Of a stretch of DNA of 64,000 nt, positions 11,030 to 22,455 are shown piece after piece. The stretch spans positions 199,276,847 through 199,340,846 of the forward strand of contig NC_089495.1 of assembly GCF_036850765.1 (NCBI RefSeq), given 5' to 3'. This DNA comes from Saccopteryx bilineata. Its lineage: Eukaryota; Chordata; Mammalia; Chiroptera; Emballonuridae. The stretch's first letter is position 1. Each line of letters starts with the position of its first letter. Made by a program: the position numbers and the translations under genes. The notes beneath the pieces are model-generated. The model did not search any database. It was not told where the DNA came from and was given only the letters and a program-made list of their open reading frames with translations.

Positions 11030-11061
11030 GGAACTACAGATAATCACTTTGCTCTATTTCC
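11030..11061 (+). repeat. 32-bp direct repeat, copy 2
   Basis: Perfect second copy of 10272-10303, displaced by 758 bases in the same orientation. Confidence 0.9.
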
Positions 11062-11389
11062 TCCCAGTCTTCTTTCTATGCAAGTGATTTTGGTTTGTTT
11101 TATCTAGTTTTGTTTATCTACCAACCATATAGACGATGTTTGTTGAATGCCTTTTAGGCCAGGCCTTATGCCTGACCAAGCTGAGCCAAGATCCCAGTGC
11201 CCCCTGGAAGGCAGACCATGGGGACCTTGCAGTCTGGAGTCCCCATTTTCTCCCTACGCAAGTCAAGCCAGGACAAAAGAAAATGATGTTCTGGTTACAG
11301 CAATGTTTATGAATTTGGGGCTGTCTGTGTGGATGTTATTGACACTTTTATTTTACTTTCCCCATCACAGATTTCTTCGTTTCATATTC

Positions 11390-11505
11390 AGTGTCAATAG
11401 CCCGGTAGTCTCTAAGTTTCATGAGAGAGGTTAGGACACTTTGCACACAGTGTGTGGCATGTGGCAGAAACTCAGCAAATGTTTGCTGAATGGATGAGCC
11501 CAGAG
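11390..11505 (+). repeat. L2 LINE 3' end
   Basis: Ends with the L2 signature GAAACTCAGCAAATGTTTGC followed by TGAATGGATGA. Upstream words GTCTCTAAGTTTCATGAGAG match the element's terminal region in sense orientation. Confidence 0.65.
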
Positions 11506-11689
11506 GACAGGGAGGGTGATGTATATCCTAGTTCAGAGTAGACCCCAATAAGTATATAGAAAACACCTGCTTAGCTAGCCCACATGTTCTATCCCCTGTG
11601 GTAGTTCCTACACGTCTCCCTAAGTCCCACCCTTCCTGAAGACCAACTTTAACTCTTGTCTTCTCTAGAGAGTGGTTTATTGGCATTGC

Positions 11690-12300
11690 ATATCATGAAG
11701 AGCACCTGCTCCAATACCAAACAAGTAAAGTATGGGTGGAAATCTGACTTCACCACCAGGTCAGTAGTATGACCTTCCCTAAGATACTTCATTCTCTCAG
11801 CCTCAGTAATCACACCTGTAAAGCCAGGTAATGTTAATCCCCATCATACACAGTGATTACACATGTAAAGTACTTAGAATATATCTGGCATGTAGTAGGT
11901 GATCATTTAAAGCAGGGGTAGTCAACCTTTTTATACCTACTGCCCACTTTTGTGTCTCTGTTAGTAGTAACATTTGCTAACCGCCCACAGGCTCCACAGT
12001 AATGGTGATTTATAAAGTAGGGAAGTAACTTTACTTTATAAAATTTATAAAGCAGAGTTACAGCAAGTTAAAGCATATAATAATTATTTACCAAGTACTT
12101 TATGTCAAATTTTCGCTGTTTGGCAGAATAAATCTTTATAAAACAACTTACTATAGTTAAATCTATCTTTTTATTTATACTTTTGTTGCTTCACTACCGC
12201 CCACCATGAAAGCTGGAATGTCCACTAGTGGGCGGTAGGGACCAGGTTGACTACCACTGATTTAAAGCAAGTCAGCATTATTCAAACTCTTAATGAATTG
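11690..12300 (+). repeat. MIR SINE split by a hAT insertion
   Basis: Left part 11690-11912 follows sense MIR: AGTAGTATGACCTTCCCTAA, CATTCTCTCAGCCTCAGTAA, ATGTAAAGTACTTAGAATAT, CTGGCATGTAGTAGGTGATC. The tail continues after 12268. The element at 11913-12259 interrupts it. Confidence 0.65.
11913..12259 (+). mobile_element. Non-autonomous hAT element, copy A, with perfect 8-bp TSD
   Basis: 347 bases bounded by inverted repeats CAGGGGTAGTCAACCT and AGGTTGACTACCACTG (one mismatch in 16). It is flanked by an exact 8-bp duplication, ATTTAAAG, at 11905-11912 and 12260-12267. An 8-bp duplication with CAG..CTG-type ends is the hallmark of hAT transposition. There is no coding capacity. The AT-rich interior (TTTATAAAGTAGGGAAGTAA, AACTTTACTTTATAAAATTT) is shared with the copy at 27210. 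Its right part holds a CTCF-like core at 12222-12236. Confidence 0.92.
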
Positions 12301-13260
12301 CTTGAATTACTGTCACGTGCTTAGTTTTGGTGTTTTGATTAAGTTATAGGGTCCTTCTAAGTAAGTCCTGAACATGCCTCATGGTCTTTCTCTATCCTTT
12401 AGTGCCACATAAAGGGCCATGACATTATGGCAGGTGTTCAACAAATGTGTAACTATTTCATAAGGTTTTATTTCACATTTATCTTGGTTTGCTCAGGATT
12501 TCAGGAAACGTGTAAAAATAAAAACAATAATAAAAAACAACTATCCCTCATTTTCACTACCACTCAGAAATGGCCTGGGCTCTTCCTCCTCGTCATCCTC
12601 CCAAATATACATGCAATAGCATATATTAATATTTGTATGTATAAACAACATCATGACCTATATGGATTTACACATTTACTGTCTAGTTCCCCCATAACAT
12701 TATAAACATAATAAACAAAACAAACAAACAAACAAAAAAACCACTGGATTCCTAGAGCATAGTGATGTCTCTCCCACTTCAGCTTCCTAGAGTCACTGTC
12801 ATGTCACTGTCCCCTCTGCCCACTCTTTTTTCTGCCTTATGTCTGCCACTACCTCACCCTCCATGTCTCAGTGTAAGTGGCTTTGGCGCTAAACGACAGT
12901 CCCTGACTTCACGGCTGAGTTCCCCCACCCTGAACCTGTGCTAGCTTCACCGCAAGGCTCCACTGACTTACTCCACCACACGTACCACAATCTGTGTTTC
13001 TTCATTTCTCTATCCGTTGATTTTGTTTAAACAGCGTACCTCCCCATGGAAACGTCAGCTGCAGGAGAGCAGCACAGGACTGGGCACAAAGCGTCGTCCA
13101 AGTGAGTGGTTGTCACGAGAACGAACGCATGTTACGATCAGGGGAATCTAGTGTGAGCATTGCCATGGTGACCCAAAGATGACAGTGTCTTCTCAGAGTG
13201 CTGAGTATGGACGTATGGAAGGAGGGAAGAGAGTGGGCTCTCTGCTGGGCGACATGTAGT
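12301..13260. other. Unique non-coding stretch
   Basis: AT-rich, then pyrimidine-rich. It contains an (AAAC)n run at about 12715-12740. No gene is recognised. Confidence 0.4.
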
Positions 13261-13264
13261 GGAT

Positions 13265-13490
13265 GTTACTTGCTGGAAAGGGGTCTGATTATGGATGTCT
13301 TAGAATACCCACTGGGGCATTTAGACTTAATTCTGCATTAACATGGGAATCATCAAAGATTTCTGAGCAGCCGTGACCCAAGATGGCCTATGTCTAAGGC
13401 GATCTCTCCAGTAAGAGCATGGAGAATGGATTAGTCAGATGGGTCACTGGAGCCAGGGAGACCAGCAGACAGCTATTAAAATGTTCCAGG
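13265..13490 (-). repeat. L2 LINE fragment
   Basis: Antisense L2 words: CATTTAGACTTAATTCTGCA, GACCAGCAGACAGCTATTAA. Decayed; ends approximate. Confidence 0.45.
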
Positions 13491-14858
13491 TAAGAAGGGA
13501 AGAGAGCTCGACCCGGGCAGGACCAATGGGGACGGAGAGGGGAAGAGACACGGAGGCTGAACCGACTGAGCTCATCAGACGACCGCGTGTGGGGACAAAG
13601 GGATCAGGAGGGTGGGGCACAGCTCGTGTGTCTCTGGCTGGAGTGATGGGACATAGGGAAACAGCCTCAGTACCTCCTGGAGGTAGCTTTCACGGAAATG
13701 TGTCAAAAAGTAAGTAGATGTTTTTTATAGGTTTTCAGTAAATTAAATGGCTCAAGCTTAACTAGCATGGGTAGTTGCAGTATAAAGACTTTCTTACTCA
13801 AAATGCTAAAAATGAGTGTTGACTCTTCTGCACATCCTCCCTCTTTCAGGGAGGGGCTGGCCACCTGGACCACAGGGGAAACCATCTGACTTCAGCGGCC
13901 CCGCAGGGCCAGCGAGACCCAGCCTGGCTCTTGAGCCAAAACCACACCACTCGGGTCTGCTCGGAGACCTCTCCCCTCCCACTGAGTCAGGATGAATTTT
14001 TAACTCACTATCGATCAGGCAATTTTTAAATCAATTTTAATTAAATGAAAGATTTCTATCAGGATTGCTTCTTTCTGGGCAGTAAATTGGACCTTGTAAT
14101 AACACTTACACAGGAACATCTCTCATTCAAGTAACAGAGTCCATCATAAATAAGTGAAGACCCTTCTCCTTATTATGCATTGGGGGAAACTGAGGGCCAC
14201 GTTTGGCTTGAGGTCCCTGCAGTAAATGGGGACAGAAATCGGGAACTCACATCATGGGGACTGAGACATCGGATTCCACTAACGTCACTCCCCACCTCCA
14301 GAGTCCCTCTCCTTACGCACGGAAGATGGAGAAAATACGTGGATCCTTGTCAGTTACAAGGAACAGGAAATTGGGAGCATTTCGCTGACAGCCAAGAAGC
14401 AAGTGCACTGAATGGTGTGCAGAGTTCATTATCCAGAGGCATCTTCCTGGTTAGAAATAACTACACTTGGTTGGCTTGTCGAAACATTGCCCCAACAAGG
14501 GGAGCCCTGTTTAGTTTAGCTCACTCCTCTCCATGAGCCACTGATCCAGCCCCATTCCTTACCTTGCAGCATTATTTTTTCCTTACATTGGGGAGACTGC
14601 AACATAGTGGCCCTTGGTCAGGACATCTGTTTCCGCTGGACTTCTGCACATCGTCCATCAGCAGACACAGCCATTCCCATCCCTGAACCAGCCTTGACTA
14701 AGCCTCCACTGACCACATGTGGCATATAGATTTGACGTCGCTCTCTCTAGCAGTCCAGTGTTCCCAACTGAACAGCTCCTTCAGATGACAGCCCAGGAGA
14801 TGGATGGACCTTCATCAAGTATACTGGACTTGATTTTCGTCAAGTTTTTGAGATATAT

Positions 14859-14866
<8 letters not shown>
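13491..14866. other. Unique stretch with a candidate conserved block near 13985-14120
   Basis: The block 13985-14120 is dense in TAAT/ATTA words (GGATGAATTTTTAACTCACT, TTTTAAATCAATTTTAATTA) and free of repeat signatures, as in conserved enhancers. The remainder is ordinary. No exon is supported. Confidence 0.3.

Positions 14867-14918
<52 letters not shown>
14867..14918. repeat. (TA)26 microsatellite
   Basis: An uninterrupted run of 26 TA units, immediately left of an antisense L1 fragment. Pure dinucleotide runs of this length are normally length-polymorphic. Confidence 0.95.
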
Positions 14919-14919
<1 letters not shown>

Positions 14920-15800
14920 CAAAATGTACCTATTTGGGTACAGTTCTGTGAAATTTGACGATTGGGTATAGTATGTAACCACCACCACCATCAAAATGCA
15001 TAATAACTCCGTTAGCCACGCCTCCCCAGAATTCCCTCATGTTCCTTTGTACGTAACCTACCCCCAGCTCCTGGCACCCACCAATCTGTTTTCTGTTCCA
15101 TTGCTCTTAGCTTTTCCAAGTTGTCATATAGTTAAAATCATACAGTGCTTCACCTTTTGAGTCTGCATCTTTCTACTTACCGAACGCATCTGAGATTCAC
15201 CTATGCTGTTGCGTATACAGGTGTTTTTCCTTTTCCTTGGTGAATAGTATTCCATTGTATGAATGTGCCACAGCTTGTTTATTCATGTACCAGTTGAAGG
15301 CTATTTGGGTTCTTTCCAATTCAGCATGACAATTAATAAAGCTGATTTAAACATTCATGTACAGGTTTTTTGTATTAACATATATTTTTGCCTGGCCTGT
15401 GGTGGCACAGTGGATAAAGCAACGACTTGGAAGGCTGAGGTTGCTGGTTCGAAGCCCTGACTTACCTGGTCAAGGCACATATGATAAGCAATCAGTGAAA
15501 AACTAAAGTGAAGTAGCTATGAGTTGATATTTCCCACACCCCTACCTCTCTCTCCTTTCTCTGTAAAATCAATAAATGAAAGCTTATTACTCTCGAGCAA
15601 ATACATAGTCGTGAAATTCCAGAGTGTCGTGATAAAGGGTGCCACTGTCTCCATTCAGCCAAACTGTTCACCAGAGTGGTTATAGCAATTTTGCATTCCA
15701 CCAGCAATGTACAGGAGTTCCAGCTGCTCCATATTCTCACAGCATTGGGTATGTAGCTTTTTGTGTGTTCCATGTTAATAAACATAATGCCTGAGATTTT
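14919..15800 (-). mobile_element. Old L1M-type LINE-1 fragment split by a SINE
   Basis: Reads as antisense L1 ORF2 3' end and 3' UTR: AATAGTATTCCATTGTATGA, CAGTTGAAGGCTATTTGGGT, and beyond the SINE CCAGCAATGTACAGGAGTTC with CAGCTGCTCCATATTCTCAC. The SINE occupies about 15390-15585. Numerous stops show that it is long inactive. Confidence 0.8.
15390..15585 (+). repeat. Bat tRNA-derived SINE inserted in L1
   Basis: Head CCTGGCCTGTGGTGGCACAG and TGGATAAAGC, B-box-like GGTTCGAAGCCCTGAC, then CCTGGTCAAGGCACATATG, a C/T-rich CTCTCTCCTTTCTCTGTAAAA body and an AATCAATAAATGAAA tail. It lies within the L1 at 14919-15800 and is therefore younger than it. Confidence 0.85.
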
Positions 15801-17180
15801 AATTTCAACCGATGGATGTCACAGAGTTTCCAACCTTTAGCAACATCGTCAGTCATCTACCCACTAGCTGCTCCTCTTTCCTCTTCGCGAACAAAAGCCA
15901 GCTTTTGGTCCCCGCGTCCTAGTGGCCAGGTTCTTTGGGGTTCGCTGGGCACATCCCCAATCTCCATGAGTGGGCAAATCCTGCCTTTCTCCTCTTAGAC
16001 ACTTATGGTGTGTCCACTCTCTCTCTCTCTCTCTCTCTGTGCTGATCCTAGTAAAATGTCTCATCAAGTAGAAATGTTTCAGGAACAAGAGTCAAAATTC
16101 GTAGTCTTCATTCATGGCTCTGATGCTTACCAGCTAGTGACCCTGTATAGCTACCTAAACTTTCAAAGCCTCTCGTCCTTCGCTTCAAAAAAGGGGGTCA
16201 TTGTAGAACCTACCTCAAGGACTGCTATAAGAACTGGATAAATCAATACAGGAAAGTTCTTAGCCTTGTGCCCAGCAAATAAACATTATCATTATTAGAT
16301 TATCAAATGATTTCTCATTCCCTGCATTTTCCTGACTATATGTAGTATTGAAGAGGATTATATCCTCAGGCAAAATGTATTTAAAGGCAATTAGCCAGAT
16401 TCAGATCTCACAGAGATATTTCAAAACCATTTACTTGCCTATTAAACAAATCAACAAACAAATCTAAGAAGGCTCCATTCTCTAAAAAAGAAGTCACCCC
16501 TTCGAGAAGGCCCTTCTAATAGGCTCATTGAGATGATGCCGGGCTAGTTCCTTTGAATCCAGTGTTTGCCTGATGTGGGTCCACACAGTTATGCACATGT
16601 GGCAGCCACATCAGACGCTGGCATCAGTGGACAAGGCTTGGCCTGCAGTGGTTTCTTCTTTGGGCACAAGCCCAGCCTGTGCCCAGTCATGGCCACCAGG
16701 ACTCTTGTAGCCTATTAAAGAAAAGAGCCTCCTCTTGACCATACAAGTAAAAGGTTATAATTTCAATTTTGGACCATTTATCCTTTACCCTAGGTGGGTG
16801 ACATGACATCTGTCTTCTTGAAAAGATTGTCTAGCTCTCCCCATTTAATTTAACTTCTACTATATAACATCTGGCTTCCCTGGGCATCATCCAAATCAAG
16901 GGAAGACATACTCCTGCCAGGGTAAATAAGACATCAAGAAAGTCTGACCTCTGCTTGTTCAGGCTCTTACCCGTACTTCAGGGACAGCTTCTAGAAGAGT
17001 GGCAGGTACCTTCAAGAGCAACTAATTCTTCAAGATATTATAAAAGTCCTCAAAAAGAGGACCACCATCTCTATTAGGGGCACCAGGGGTCTGAAACTTA
17101 CCAAATACCCTGGGTCCTTATTGTACAATCTCAAGTTTGAAAACCACTGCTTTGAGCAATTGGCAAAGTCAAGCTCATCG
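15801..17180. other. Unique non-coding stretch
   Basis: Includes a (CT)n run at 16017-16038. Otherwise unique sequence without a recognisable exon or RNA gene. Confidence 0.4.
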
Positions 17181-17182
17181 GT

Positions 17183-17371
17183 CAAATCCTGCTAGCTCCT
17201 TGTTTTTGTAAATAAAGTTGTATTGCAACACAGCCAGAGCTATGCGTTTGTGTATTGTCTGTGGCTGCGTTCACGTTAAAACAGCTGGGACAAAGACCGT
17301 ATGGTCCACAAAACCTAAAATACTTACAACACTGCCCTTTACAGAAAAACTGGACCAACCTTGCTCTCGAT
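17183..17371 (+). mobile_element. Charlie-type hAT fossil
   Basis: Shows the conserved order TTTTTGTAAATAAAGTTGTA, TTGCAACACAGCCAGAGC, TGTGTATTGTCTGTGGCTGC, GACCGTATGGTCCACAAAAC, CCTTTACAGAAAAACTGGAC of a very common mammalian non-autonomous Charlie element. Both termini are eroded. The subfamily is not named. Confidence 0.75.
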
Positions 17372-20215
17372 AAAATGCCCTGTGATATTTGCAATTAAAG
17401 TCATAGTATGAGAAATAAGAACATAGTCCAGGCCTATTACAGGTGTATTGTTACCTCTCCCTTCCCTCTTATGTACACATATTATTTTAAATAATATTTA
17501 AATAATAATGTCAGACCATCATCAGCACATCTATACTGAGCATCTGCTATGGACCAGGCTGATGCTATGTGTTGAAAACATGGTGGTCCCCATGGAGCCC
17601 TTGTGACATTTGTAGATATGACTTATTTCATCAAATCTAAGTCACCGTTGATTAAAGACATCATTATTTTGTGCACTATTCAGAGAGAGAGAGAGAAAAA
17701 AATGCTGCCACTTAAATCATGACACAGTATTTCCTTGTGCCTTAGAAATTTTATTTTCCAATTATTAAAAAGCTCTTTTAGATTTATTTTATCGCTCTTG
17801 GCACACATAAAAAAATTATATTCAATATACTAGTTAAGAGCTACGGTCTCCGGGGTATTCTTCCAGATTGCTGACCCCCACTATGCAGGTTACCTGCCAA
17901 CACTCTCTTCGTCTTATCAAAAGTATCAACAAAAACTTTCCAGGCCAAGTTCACTCATGTGAAAGCAAACAACTAAGTCACAACTGCCACCTGGCCAACA
18001 GGGCTTGGAGGAGGCCATCAATCATAACCCACTTTCAGATATGTTCAATGGCTTTTCAAATACGTGCATTATAGAATTGATAAGATACGGTATCTCGCTT
18101 GATGAATAAGAAGTCAAGGGATATAGGCCAGGTCCTAGCAAAACGGCCTCCCAAAGACGAGCTGAGGCAGGGCGGGTCAGAAGGAGCAGGAGGGTACAGA
18201 AGTCCCTCTCTGTGACAGGGGGAACTGAGAATGGCTGCTTAGCTATCGCCAAGTCCTCGTTATGCTGTGCCACCAGGACATCAATCAGTTGTCTGTTTCC
18301 TCTGGCACAGACGTGGCCCCCTTCATCCCTGAGCTCTAAGAGACCTGCCAGCCTGCCCAGTAAAAAGCACAGAGCAGCAGTTCTGCTGTCGCAAATGAAC
18401 AAGTGAAGACACTTACAAAGGTGATGGGGAGAAGGGGCTTCTGCAGCAGGAGCTCCCGGGACAAATTCTCAGAGCAACCCTAGGGGACCAAGGATGTTTG
18501 AAAGTCACGGGTGGGAAGATGAGCCCCTCCAAAAGCTTGGCCCAAGCTGGAGTCTGCCCAAGGGATAGACACGGAGGAATTTCTAAGAGAGTTAGGGACC
18601 TGTGACCTAGGGGACTAGGACCTTGGGCTCCAGCCCCTGAGGAACCCCGAAAGACTTACCGCAGAGGTCTCCTGATCTTATCTGTTCAGTGTCACTGTGT
18701 CAGGGAAGCAGGCCTTCATGTGATTCAATCAGGAGTACCAGTCATGGGCCTTGTCTTCTCCCTGAATGACCTTGAAAATGGCCATGACCCAATTTTGCAT
18801 TAACCACAGCAGGCGCTGTGCAGAGTGCCCGCGGTACTTTCTGGAGCCCGAGGAAGACTTCTGATTCCTGTACAAATCAGAAGAAAAAAGAAACGACTAT
18901 AAACCTTTTTGCCAGTCCTCCTTATACCAACACAGTATTAAACGATAACTTCAAATATCTTTTTTAACGGAGAACAGGACCCACGAAGGCAAAATTGCCT
19001 CAGGTCCCTACCTTAAAAGTCATAATGTAGCCCCAAGAATAAGTATAGGATACAAGTCCCATGCATCAGACACTCTCCTAGGAACATGAGTTGGACTGAC
19101 CCCAGGACCAGCACAGAGACCGTCTGCCATATGGGTGATGGAGACGCACACTCGTAGCACCGGTCACCTCTGGACGGTGGAGGCGACCGTGGAGCTTGAG
19201 AAGTTGAGTTGCTCTCATTTGATTTATGTATCCAAGCAAAATAAGAGCAATAATAATACTATTACTAACAATATTAAAACAAAAACTCCGCCAGGAGCAA
19301 ATATAGCTAAAACAAATAACGTGTTAAATCTGGGTGGGGGGGGGGGGGGAGATGAATGTTTGACTTATTAATTCTATTTACACAGGTAAGATTTTAATTT
19401 CTCAACAAAAATAAATAAATAACTAAATGGCAACCCCCTTCATCCCTACACCAGAGGTCACAGGAACCACGATGGTCTCTTTCTCTTCTTAGGCTTGGTG
19501 GCTTTATTTTTTGCTTTGTGTCTGCGAACTACCTTTCTGATTAGCTTCTTTCCCCCACTTCCTTCTGCTTGATCAAGCCCCTGCTTCTGTTGCTTACAGC
19601 CAAGGAAACTTAATTCATTCAAGGGGCACTGCCAACTGCCGAAGATGGAGCTAGGCAATTTGCTGGGGTGGCAGAGGTCCATTAACTTGGCTTTTGCCCA
19701 ATCCAGAGGCCCTTAAAATGTCAGTTACATGTGGCACAGGTGGGCCTGGATGAATACCGGTCCAGGTTTACTGGTCTACCATGGTGCCTCCTGGGCAAAG
19801 CCTTCCTCACGAAAACATGAGCCTGCCGGACCAAGGGCATTCGGTTGGGGACTGGGAATGTGTTAAGCAAAAGGGGCAGTCACACTGACTAAGAACCATG
19901 GCATGTGATGGGGACTTCTCCAGCATCCCCTGGAAACCCTGAGCACCTTGTGATTTAGATCTGAAAGTAAGAATAGTGACCGTATAGTTTACCAGGACAC
20001 TTAGGAGTGAAAGAGGGTGCTCTTGTAATTACATTGGGACAATAGAAAAATAAAAACAGAAAAGTCCCAGGCTAATTGAAACAGGGGGTCACCCTAGTCG
20101 TGCCTTGCCTAAGGAGGTCATGCCACTAATTAGTGGCTGAACTGAAATCAGGGTCCAGTTGGAGTCATCCCTAAGGAGAGAATATGTCTTGGAAATTCTG
20201 AGAATCTGAATTTGT
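17372..20215. other. Long unique stretch without genes
   Basis: No interspersed repeat is recognised by eye over 2.8 kb. It contains a G14 run at 19336-19349 and an (AATA)n-like patch near 19408. The 126-codon minus-strand frame at 18022-18402 starts at a non-ATG codon and has no domain. Confidence 0.4.
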
Positions 20216-20217
20216 GT

Positions 20218-20590
20218 AATGGGCTGAATTATACACTCCCCCCCAAATCCACATGTTGAAGCCGTAACCCTAATATCTAAAGATAAAACCATATTTGGAC
20301 ATAAGGGTTCAAGGGGCGATTAAGTTAAAATGAAGTCTTCAGGGTGGGTCCTAATCCAATCTGCCTACTGTCCTGATAAGAAGAGGAACTTTGAACACAC
20401 AGAGAGGTTGCCGGGGTGTGTGCAACACAGAGGCCATCTGCCTTCCAGGGAGAGAAGTCTCAGGAAAAACCCAACCTGATGACATCTTGATCCTGGCGTT
20501 CTAGCCTTCAGAACAGAGAGGAGTCAATCTCCGCTGTTTAAGCCCCTCAGCCCACGGTTTGATACGGCAGCCTCGTCAGACTCGTACACC
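20218..20590 (+). mobile_element. MLT1-type MaLR solo LTR
   Basis: Matches the LTR of the ancient mammalian MaLR family: GGGCTGAATTATACACTCCC, AATCCACATGTTGAAGCCGT, GGTCCTAATCCAATCTGCC, GATAAGAAGAGGAACTTTGA, GCGTTCTAGCCTTCAGAAC, CTGTTTAAGCCCCTCAGCCC. It is non-coding and decayed. No internal sequence is attached. Confidence 0.85.
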
Positions 20591-21420
20591 ACTGTGTGAG
20601 AGCTGGAAACACAGAGCAATGCAGACGAGAAGTCTGGGCTGCTGAGATCTCGATCCTCCATCCCTGTCTGCATCCCTGCGGAGATCAATGGTAGAGCCCA
20701 TGTCACCGCAAAGAGTCCTATGTGCTTACATTCTTGGACAGCGAGGCGAAGGGAGTGTGGACCCTACATTGTAGCTGCGTCAGGGGCCAGCGATGCCCTA
20801 AGGGACAGGATGAGGGGCGACAGTCCTAAAGAGGAAAGGGGAAGAGGTTGGGTCCCAGGATGGAAGGAATTACTCAAGGAGCTGCCTGCCTGGCCTGAAG
20901 CAGCAACGCCCCCCGTATCTTCCCTCTATCCTCCACCCCCACCCCATAGACTTAAAAGTCAGAAGGTCTGTGCTCCATCCCCCACCCCCCACCAGACACC
21001 AGGGAGATTCAATTACATTTAGAGACACGATGTCTGCCTCCCCTGGATTAATTTCCGGATCCTGCCAAAGCTTGTCCTTATCTCTCTCTCTTTTTTTTTT
21101 CTTGCTGAGAGTAGGAACCCTATAAAACCATCTCTCTCAGGGACCAAAGAAAAGAGGCGAGGCAAGGCAAACACAGGAGGCTTCGTGTCCCTCTGGGCTC
21201 AATATTCACGTGGCTCTTCATATAGATTTGGGAGGGTCCCAAGCATGCCAGGAGCCGCGGAGCTCACGCACTCACTTCCTATCGAAAAGGATGCATTCTG
21301 TCAAGGCGATGGATAGAAGCCTGATGGATTGGGGGCATGAGTTACATAACAGTATTAGCTCAAAGTCTCCAATATGCCAGGCCCTGTGCCATCCTGCTCT
21401 CGCACAGCTGTATAATGACA
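20591..21420. other. Unique non-coding stretch
   Basis: Unique sequence with a C-rich patch at about 20930-21000 and a T10 run near 21091. No gene is supported. Confidence 0.4.
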
Positions 21421-21424
21421 ATAA

Positions 21425-21690
21425 CAGTAACAACAGGAGCAAGAGCTAGCATTTACAGTGCATACAAAGTGTTAACACTTTCACATCGCTCGGCTTATTC
21501 ACTCCTCACAATGGCCCTATGAGGCGGGGCTACCTATCGACCTAGAAAATAGAGAACGTATCTGTCCTCATGTTGCAGATTGGTAAAGTGTGAGCTAGAG
21601 AAACCAAGCAACTTGGCCACAGTCACGTAGCAGATAAGGAGGAAAACCAGCTTCACTTTGATGCTGGCACCAATGTATTCACAACTGTCT
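21425..21690 (-). repeat. MIR SINE, antisense
   Basis: Nearly full-length by word order: GAGCTAGCATTTACAGTGCA, CACTCCTCACAATGGCCCTA, TGAGGCGGGGCTACC, GAGAAACCAAGCAACTTGGC, CACAGTCACGTAGCAGATAA. Diverged. Confidence 0.75.
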
Positions 21691-22235
21691 TCAAAATCGG
21701 AGTGTGAGGTACTCCGTCGGGACACTAACTCATGTTCACATTTTGACTGACACTGTGAGTTTTAAAGAAAACATAGAAAACATTGATTTAGTAGATATTA
21801 TGTGTTCACACAAGCAGTACCTCACGTTATCAACCCACCAATCCTGGGACCCAAGTCCCTTTGTCATTGTCACTTCTTGTACAAAAGTTGAAGTTTGCTG
21901 AGTAACCCAGCAAGGAGGTAGAAGAGTTCGAGTTTGAACCAAGGTCTCCTGAGTTCTGAACTCAGCGTTCCAAGGGCCAAGCACTCTACGGCCCTTCCAC
22001 GACTGAGATGTTTCGCTGGCTGAGCGGTGAGCTCAGAGTGTGAGGCAAGAGACATATGATGTGGTACAACCGGAGCTGTGAGTCGTCACACGCGTGCTCC
22101 AGGGCGCCACTTCAGGGTCTGAGTGACCCCCAACCTTGATTTCAGAAGGACATCTCCCCCCCCACCCAGCTCAGATTCCCCACGCAGGCTGAACTTGGAT
22201 TTCTCGGATGTTTCAGTGTTTAATGTGCTTTCGAA
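21691..22235. other. Unique non-coding stretch
   Basis: No gene or named repeat is recognised. Confidence 0.35.
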
Positions 22236-22239
22236 GTGT

Positions 22240-22455
22240 GTTAGACCCCAGCGCCCGCGATTACTCCCAGGTGCAAAATTGTATGCACACACAGTTGCAG
22301 CAGCAATTTACTGACTGTGAGCTCAATCAGTCGATTGTGAGCACAATTAGCTGCTCCCTGCTCATTTGGAAGGAGCCGGGACGATGATTGCCTCTGCAAT
22401 TAGCCAGTTGTGGGCAGCGCGGTTTGCTTGTGCAATTTTGCACCCTCAAACATGG
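22240..22455. promoter_or_regulatory. Candidate conserved non-coding element
   Basis: Dense in homeobox/POU-like words with near-repeated modules: GAGCTCAATCAGTCGATTGT, GAGCACAATTAGCTGCTCCC, TGCAATTAGCCAGTTGTGGG, TGTGCAATTTTGCACC. There is no frame of coding quality and no repeat signature. The combination of balanced base content and module repetition resembles developmental enhancers. Inference only. Confidence 0.4.

Noticed and set aside
18022..18402. 126-codon minus-strand frame
   Set aside because: Non-ATG start, no domain, overlapping frame on the other strand.
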